From Artemia franciscana (lineage: Eukaryota; Arthropoda; Branchiopoda; Anostraca; Artemiidae), in the NCBI RefSeq assembly GCF_032884065.1, contig NC_088873.1, forward strand, positions 26,707,658 to 26,771,657: a stretch of DNA of 64,000 nt. The letters run 5' to 3'. Positions 58,711-64,000 of the stretch are shown here, piece by piece; position 1 is the first letter of the stretch, and each line of letters opens with the position of its first letter. Below the pieces are notes generated by a model. It had not been told where the DNA came from, ran no database searches, and was given only the letters and a program-made list of their open reading frames with translations. Position numbers and translations under genes: made by a program.

Positions 58711-60144
58711 CCAAAAACTCTACCAATAGATTCTTTGTTTATGGCATTTTGTAAATATCATGGTAACTTCTGACAATGATGCTATCCCCTGATGGTAACT
58801 TTATAATAGCCTAGCCTATATTGCATGTTTTTATTAATAAGATTATCATGTTTCCTTTCATTGTTATCTAATTTTCAAAATAACTATATATAGTGTCCAT
58901 TTTTAGAGTTGTGTTCTTCTTACTCAGTCAAAAATAAGTTTCACCAAGACTACAGTAACCCAATAAACAAAGAAGACTGATATCATTTCAAGATTCCATG
59001 TAGCAGTGAAATATATTATTAAGGCTATGCCATGGACCACTAGGGGGAGTGCATTGCCAGACAAGCAACCACAATCAAGTATAAACATCAAACCAGTGTT
59101 CTAACAGAATATAGAAACCTATATGGACTTCTCAAACAAACATGCAACAAATGCATGGTTATAACAACTGTTTTTTGGGACTGCAAATGTGTTTTGAGTG
59201 TGGAGTTAGATCTCTTTTTTTCTATAGCCAGGATAGGTATGTAACACTGTTTCAAAGACACAAATTAGACTCTGGGCTCATTCCTGATAGTTTTGTTGTC
59301 CTTATTCAACTGTTTTCCAAAAGAGCAGAAGGTCCATTGTCTATAATTTTATTGTCAAAATTTCTAATATATGCTATAATAGTAATATATTCTTAACCCA
59401 CTGTATAATAAATGTAAATAGCAAGAGTAATAAACAAAAAAAGTAAACAAAAGTAATCACTGATAGAAAAATTGGATAAGACTATGATGTGGTCCCTACC
59501 AAGAACTAGCATCCTGACTGAACTTTGCTCACATGACAAAACACAGGAAAGAAATGATTCATGGATTTGTACCAACCTGCTCACAAGAAAATTATGCTCA
59601 ATGGTGCTAACAAATTTAGATGCAGAAACACTAAGTTATTTAAGAACAGGGACACTGGGTATCATAAAAGTATTCCAAGGAGAGAATAGCCTAATTAACA
59701 GCATTAAAATAACATTCCATAGTATACAATGAAAGGTCTATTTTTTTAAGCATCAATCCAACTAGACTGACATTCTATTCTAGCCTCCATTTAGAATGAC
59801 TAATCAGGAGACGACTATCACTATATGCTAAATAGCCTTCCCCCCCTTACAAAAAACAACAACTAGAGGTATGTCATACTAATCACACTCACAATACTAG
59901 GGCTAAAAATGCAAGGCAAAATATCTCCTTTTTGCCTAACCCTGCTTTTAACAGGGATATTTCCAAAAACAACTCCATTTTATTCAATCTATCATATGAG
60001 TTAGAATACCGAAAACACAGGAAAGAAATAATTTATAGATTTGTACCAACCTGATTCCCATCTCTACTTGCATTTACTCCTTCCCACCTATGGCTCAAAA
60101 TAAAAAAAAATTAATTAGTTTTTCCTACCAAGATTGGAAAAATG
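58711..60144. other. no gene recognised; one dispersed 40-bp repeat
   Basis: AAACACAGGAAAGAAAT with TTTGTACCAACCTG occurs at about 59540-59580 and again at 60012-60053. Open frames of 60-86 codons near 59142-59732 have no familiar motif. Confidence 0.4.
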
Positions 60145-61440
60145 TGTAAAGTGAGTCTTTCAGTAAAGTCTGTGCTGAGATCCTGATCAAAATCAAACTG
60201 CCTTTCAATCTTTTATGCAATCATGCTGTGCTGCCACAAAGTGAAAAGAATATCTCAATTGACCTCACTTCCTACTTGACACAAATAAATCAGGCACTGA
60301 AATGTGCTGAAATAAGTGCTGTCCCTCTTTGACATGTTTGTTAAAAGTCTTAGCTAGAAGATTGGTCAAAAAAACAGATATCTAGTAAATGCAAGCAATT
60401 TGGCCAAGCTATGGCTTTTGGTTTGGAACAACTGTGATCACCTGAGAGATGGCTTAGGAAATGACTTAAGGCTCTGTACAAAATGGAAATTCAACAAGGA
60501 ACTGAAAAACTATAAGTTACTGCTGATCCAGAAAAATGTGATCTCCATTGCTGAAGACTCCTTCAAACTCTGGAAGTGTAGAAAGCCTACCAAAGCCCAG
60601 AGTCCTAGTGTGCCTGAAAAAAAGTGGGTTGAATATTTTGGAAGGGAGTTCAGTGCTCCCAACAAAAGTATGTTAGAGTTTTTTGAAAAACAGCTTGACC
60701 TTGTTCTTTTAAATAAGACAAAATCTTTCCTATTTGTGTTGTCAAGTGCTGTTCACTCTTTGATTTCTGAAATTAAAGAAAAAATCTTCCTCTGATATTG
60801 ATTCCATTTCATCAAGGGACCTGGAACTTGCAGGTTCTTTAATCAAGCATCATTTAGCACTACTGTTTTAGATGATCCTTGTCTGTGGTGTAGTCCCTTT
60901 GGAACTTTGTATTGGGCAAATAACTCTCATCCTTCAAAAGGGTAAAAATATGCTTCTTTGTGCAGTTCTTATTGCCCCATCACTGTCTTGTGTAGTACTT
61001 TCAAGCTTTTTCAGTCATCTATTGTAAGAGACATTGAAGAGAATTGTCCCTCCTCATCAGTTTGGGTACCAGTAAGGCTTATGTACAGACCATGCTCTCT
61101 TTCTGCTTATAAATGTGCTGAATGATATTGAAGAAAGAGGTGATTTCTGGGTCTTGCACTGGATGTTGCAAGAGCTTTTGACTGATGTATATTTTTGCAA
61201 GTTTTGCTTGATGCCCATTTGAAAGGCACTGATGTTGCAGTAATTACTTATTTAAGATACATGTATAGATACCTGAAGGCTGGAATTAAAGATGGTAGTC
61301 AACTATTTCCAATCCTAAAAAGTGTACTCCAAGGAGCTCTGAGTTCTCTGGTTTTGCTTAATAATTGTGTTACAGGTTCTCAAGATAAGTTGAGATTTAC
61401 ATTTATCTTCAAAGGAGTTGATCTCATTAGTTAAGTTTTA
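60145..61440 (+). mobile_element. decayed LINE: endonuclease-RT linker and RT fragment
   Basis: The longest open frame (60400-60795) reads KWKFNKELKNYKLLL, SFKLWKCRKPT and EKKWVEYFGREFSAPN, the linker before a LINE reverse transcriptase. Later, in shifted frames, come a QFGYQ-like and a TDHALS-like segment near 61060-61095, then LDAHLKGTDVAVITYLRYMY and SVLQGALSS, remnants of reverse transcriptase blocks. Many stops. The clade is uncertain. Confidence 0.65.
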
Positions 61441-61944
61441 ACTTTCCACTTGGACAAATTACTTCTTTTTTGCAAAGACAGTATTAATTGGTAAACCAAG
61501 ATTGGGTTATTGAGAAGCATATTTGAGGAGAATAACTCCAGGTTCAGAGACATACTACAGTTGTTTTTTTAAACCTATTTTTGTTTCATACTTGATGTAC
61601 ATCAAGAACTATCAGAGAGTTGCCAATAGGCAATCAAGATTCATTAATCACAACCATAGCCTAATTTTGTACTTTCTTCAAAAGGGGGTTATGATTTTAT
61701 ATAGACTTTTACCTGCTACCCTGTTGATACTCAATTGGGACATCTGCTTGTTCAGCTTTTTTCAGAAGTAAAATGGATTAATGATAGTCCATGCTCAGTT
61801 GCAAACCAGCACTAGGTGAGGCAACTCAACAGCAGAGGAGGTTATAAGGTTTAATAATTGGAAACAACAGGCTTACAAACATGATCAAATATAGAGGCCA
61901 ATTGGAATTCTTCTAATCACACTGTTGAAACCAATTTTTCTGTG

Positions 61945-62480
61945 GATTGAGGAGCATTTACTAGTAGTTTAGACATGATTAATGCATTCAAGGATACTGA
62001 TTTGTGGCTATAATCTCTTTTGACTTTATCAACGTGGACAGATGAAGCTATTGAACAAGCAGAGCATACATAGTGGTCAAGGTTAGACCAGAAGCTACTA
62101 GTATGTATGAAAGTAAATGCCTCCTTTTTGCTTAGAATTTTGTAAGACCAGGGAGGAAACAATCAAGCAGCGGGTCTCATTAGAAGGAGGACATTGCCAC
62201 ATCACAATTCATGTCACCCATTAGCAGCCAATCATAACCAAGTTCCTCAATACCAGAAACCAAATTTTCCAATTCCTTGCCTGCTTTGACAAAAATATTG
62301 ATGCCAGACTGCTCTTATTATGCAGCAAATATACATAAACTAGTACCTGATCACCAGTCCTGATGGCTAAATAAACGTCATCAGATTTATAACACTAGAA
62401 AAGGAAAAAGAGTAGCTAGTTCAGCATGTCAGCTAATCTGGGACATTACAAACTATAATACTCTTAGTGTCTGCCACAGT
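61945..62480 (-). mobile_element. decayed LINE endonuclease fragment, opposite strand
   Basis: On the minus strand, frames near 62380-62190 read VYLAIRTGDQVLVYVYLL, then ELENLVSGIEELGYDWLLMG and GDMNCDV (the GDFN-type active-site motif). From 62130 to 61980 they read TFIHTSSFWSNLDHYVCS and KRDYSHKS, the end of the endonuclease domain. Frame changes separate these pieces. Its orientation is opposite to the neighbouring RT fragment, so the two are separate insertions or the result of an inversion. Confidence 0.6.
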
Positions 62481-62629
62481 TAGCACATTTTGGGTGTAAC
62501 TGACTGGGTGAGAATTAACATCATTCATGGGGACCAGAGCATCAGGAATACTTTAAACACTGGGCTCTTTTAATTTGCAGCTATGTGGTCAGGAGATCAG
62601 CATTTTTGGCAATGAAACTTGTTCTCTCC

Positions 62630-63430
62630 TCAATTCACTTGCTCTTTACGCTAAAGTTTGACTCTTTCTCTCTACTCTACTTTCTAAAACAGTAAAAAAA
62701 ACTTTAGCGTGAAGAGCGGGGTGTTGAGGAGAAAACACAATTATAACAATAATTTTTGTTGTTATAAAAAATATTTTTTTATAAATACAAAAAATACAAA
62801 ATTCCACATTTTGTAGATAAAAGCTTGAAACTTCTACTGTAGGGTTCTCTAATATGCTCAATTTGATGGTGTGATTTTCGTTAAGATTCTATGAATTCTA
62901 AGGGGTTTCCCCCTATTTTCAAAAATAAGGCAAATTTTGCCTATGCAAATGAGAGGTTCACACCTCCTCCTAATACCTTGCTCTTTACGCTGAAGTGGAA
63001 CTGTTTATTCTACGGCCTTTGTGATTCAGGGGTCATTCTTAAGGAATTGGGACAAAATTTAAGTCTTAGTGTAAAGAGTGAGGTATTGACGAGGGGGTGA
63101 AACCCCTCATATGTAATTAAAAGATACGAATATAGAAGTTCGTTACGTTAGTTAATTCGTAAGTTACGTTTATTTTTACTTATAAAAACATTCGTAAAAA
63201 ATTAAAATGTCTAGTTGCCTTTTTAAATAACCAAAAAATTGGAGGGTAACTAGGTCTCCTCTCCCGATTCTTTTTTTCCAAAATCGTCTGATCAAAATTA
63301 TGAAAAGGCCATTTAGCCAAAAAAAAAAATTAATAGGCAAATTTCGTTTACTCTCAAAAAATTTTGAGAGTTTGGTTACTATTGAGCCGGGTTGCTCCTT
63401 ACTGCAGTTCGTTACCACGAAATGTTTAAT
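62630..63430 (-). repeat. family P repeat, copy 8, abutting the Penelope-like element
   Basis: On the minus strand it begins at 63430 with the family's left border (ACATTTCGTGGTAACGAACT, then GAGCAACCCGGCTC). It continues with rearranged internal modules (GTTCGTTACGTTAGTTAATT near 63136; TGATTCAGGGGTCATTCTTA near 63023) and ends at a truncated foldback (CTCTTTACGCTAAAGTTTGA at 62641, GAAGAGCGGGGTG near 62711). The apparent 80-codon frame 63176-63418 runs through this repeat and is not a gene. Confidence 0.8.
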
Positions 63431-64000
63431 GAGATTTACTTTATTTAACCTCAGTAAATTATCATAAATTAAATTCAGTCCGAATTCACCTGTATCTCTG
63501 TTTATGGAATCATTCTTAAATAGATTTTTTTTTTAATTTTGATTGTTTCCCTGAAAATTTGCTTTTATCCTTGGTCCCTAGAAATCAAAAAACATTTAAA
63601 AAAATGATTTGGATAATTATAAATATGTGCTGATAGAGCCGACGTGAAATCTTTATATTTGGCATTTTGCTTTAAGGATGATGAAATAGAATTATGATGT
63701 TGTAGTAATCTCATTTTTAAATTCTGGTTAGTACGTCCCACATAAGAGCTCCCACAAGTACATGTGATTTTATAAACCCCACTTTGTTGCTCTATGGGAG
63801 TTCGATCCTTTCCAGAATTAAAAAAAAAAAACTAGCCAAAGTATTACTACCTCTCAAAGCTTCCTTTAAACCATTATTATGTAAAATTCTTTTAAATTTT
63901 TCACTCAGTCCTGGAACATATGGTAAAGAACAAAAAACATCTTTCTTTGGTGTTGTTTCCAGAATATCGTTAGCAGTTTTTTCTAGCAATAAAATATTTT
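63431..64000 (-). mobile_element. Penelope-like element, C-terminal end with GIY-YIG endonuclease
   Basis: On the minus strand the window edge carries LPYVPGLSEKFKRILH, the segment between the reverse transcriptase and endonuclease of Penelope-like elements. It is followed by RTPIEQQSGVYKITCTCGSS and YVGRT (63783-63716), the GIY-YIG motif with its CxC insert. After that come LLQHHNSISSSLKQNAKYKD and SALSAHIYNY, and near 63500 INRDTGEFGLNLIYDNLL, the usual end of the protein. The reverse transcriptase lies beyond the right edge. The copy looks old, with about three breaks in the visible part. It meets family P copy 8 directly at its 3' end. Confidence 0.8.

Overview
The window is eukaryotic nuclear DNA: AT-rich, intron-bearing and dominated by transposable-element sequence. 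Spliced exons with GT..AG borders, AATAAA signals, non-LTR retrotransposons, a Penelope-like element and a BTBD1/2-type gene point to an invertebrate animal. An arthropod, perhaps a crustacean, is my guess, but the sequence alone does not fix the species.

Layout. Left edge (0-9 kb): two short exons, 3190-3312 and 7047-7143, look like the last coding exons of a NYN/Regnase-type ribonuclease gene whose 5' part lies off the window or is unseen. They are surrounded by copies of a high-copy modular repeat, here called family P. 9-15 kb: no recognisable gene. 15-20.4 kb: a non-LTR retrotransposon (LINE, I/Jockey-like) with two open, overlapping ORFs (gag-like zinc-knuckle ORF1; endonuclease-RT-RNase H ORF2), preceded by a 74-nt T run. 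20.5-23.5 kb: a mosaic of inverted and direct repeats and an old LINE scrap. 23.69-29.07 kb: a 5.4-kb insertion with hAT-like termini and an exact 8-bp target-site duplication, lying inside a family P copy. It contains a foldback, a ~295-bp tandem repeat and a dead LINE. 31-33 kb: two more dead LINE pieces.

34.4-44.5 kb: the only complete host gene, a three-exon BTBD1/BTBD2 orthologue (479 aa; BTB, BACK and PHR domains), with a 7.3-kb first coding intron holding two oppositely oriented family P copies. 45-48 kb: a cluster of small unrecognised ORFs, two of them paralogous. 48.4-50 kb (minus strand): a decayed member of an uncharacterised protein family. 51.9-53.6 kb: dead LINE. 54.8-58.2 kb: an inverted repeat with ~950-bp arms. 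60-62.5 kb: LINE scraps in opposite orientations. Right edge: a family P copy abutting the C-terminal, GIY-YIG end of a Penelope-like element that runs off the window.

Functionally the window is a repeat-rich chromosomal segment with one clear housekeeping-type gene (a likely CUL3 ubiquitin-ligase adaptor), the tail of a putative RNA-decay nuclease, and many generations of nested mobile elements. The least explained parts are the 45-48 kb ORF cluster, family P and the large foldbacks.
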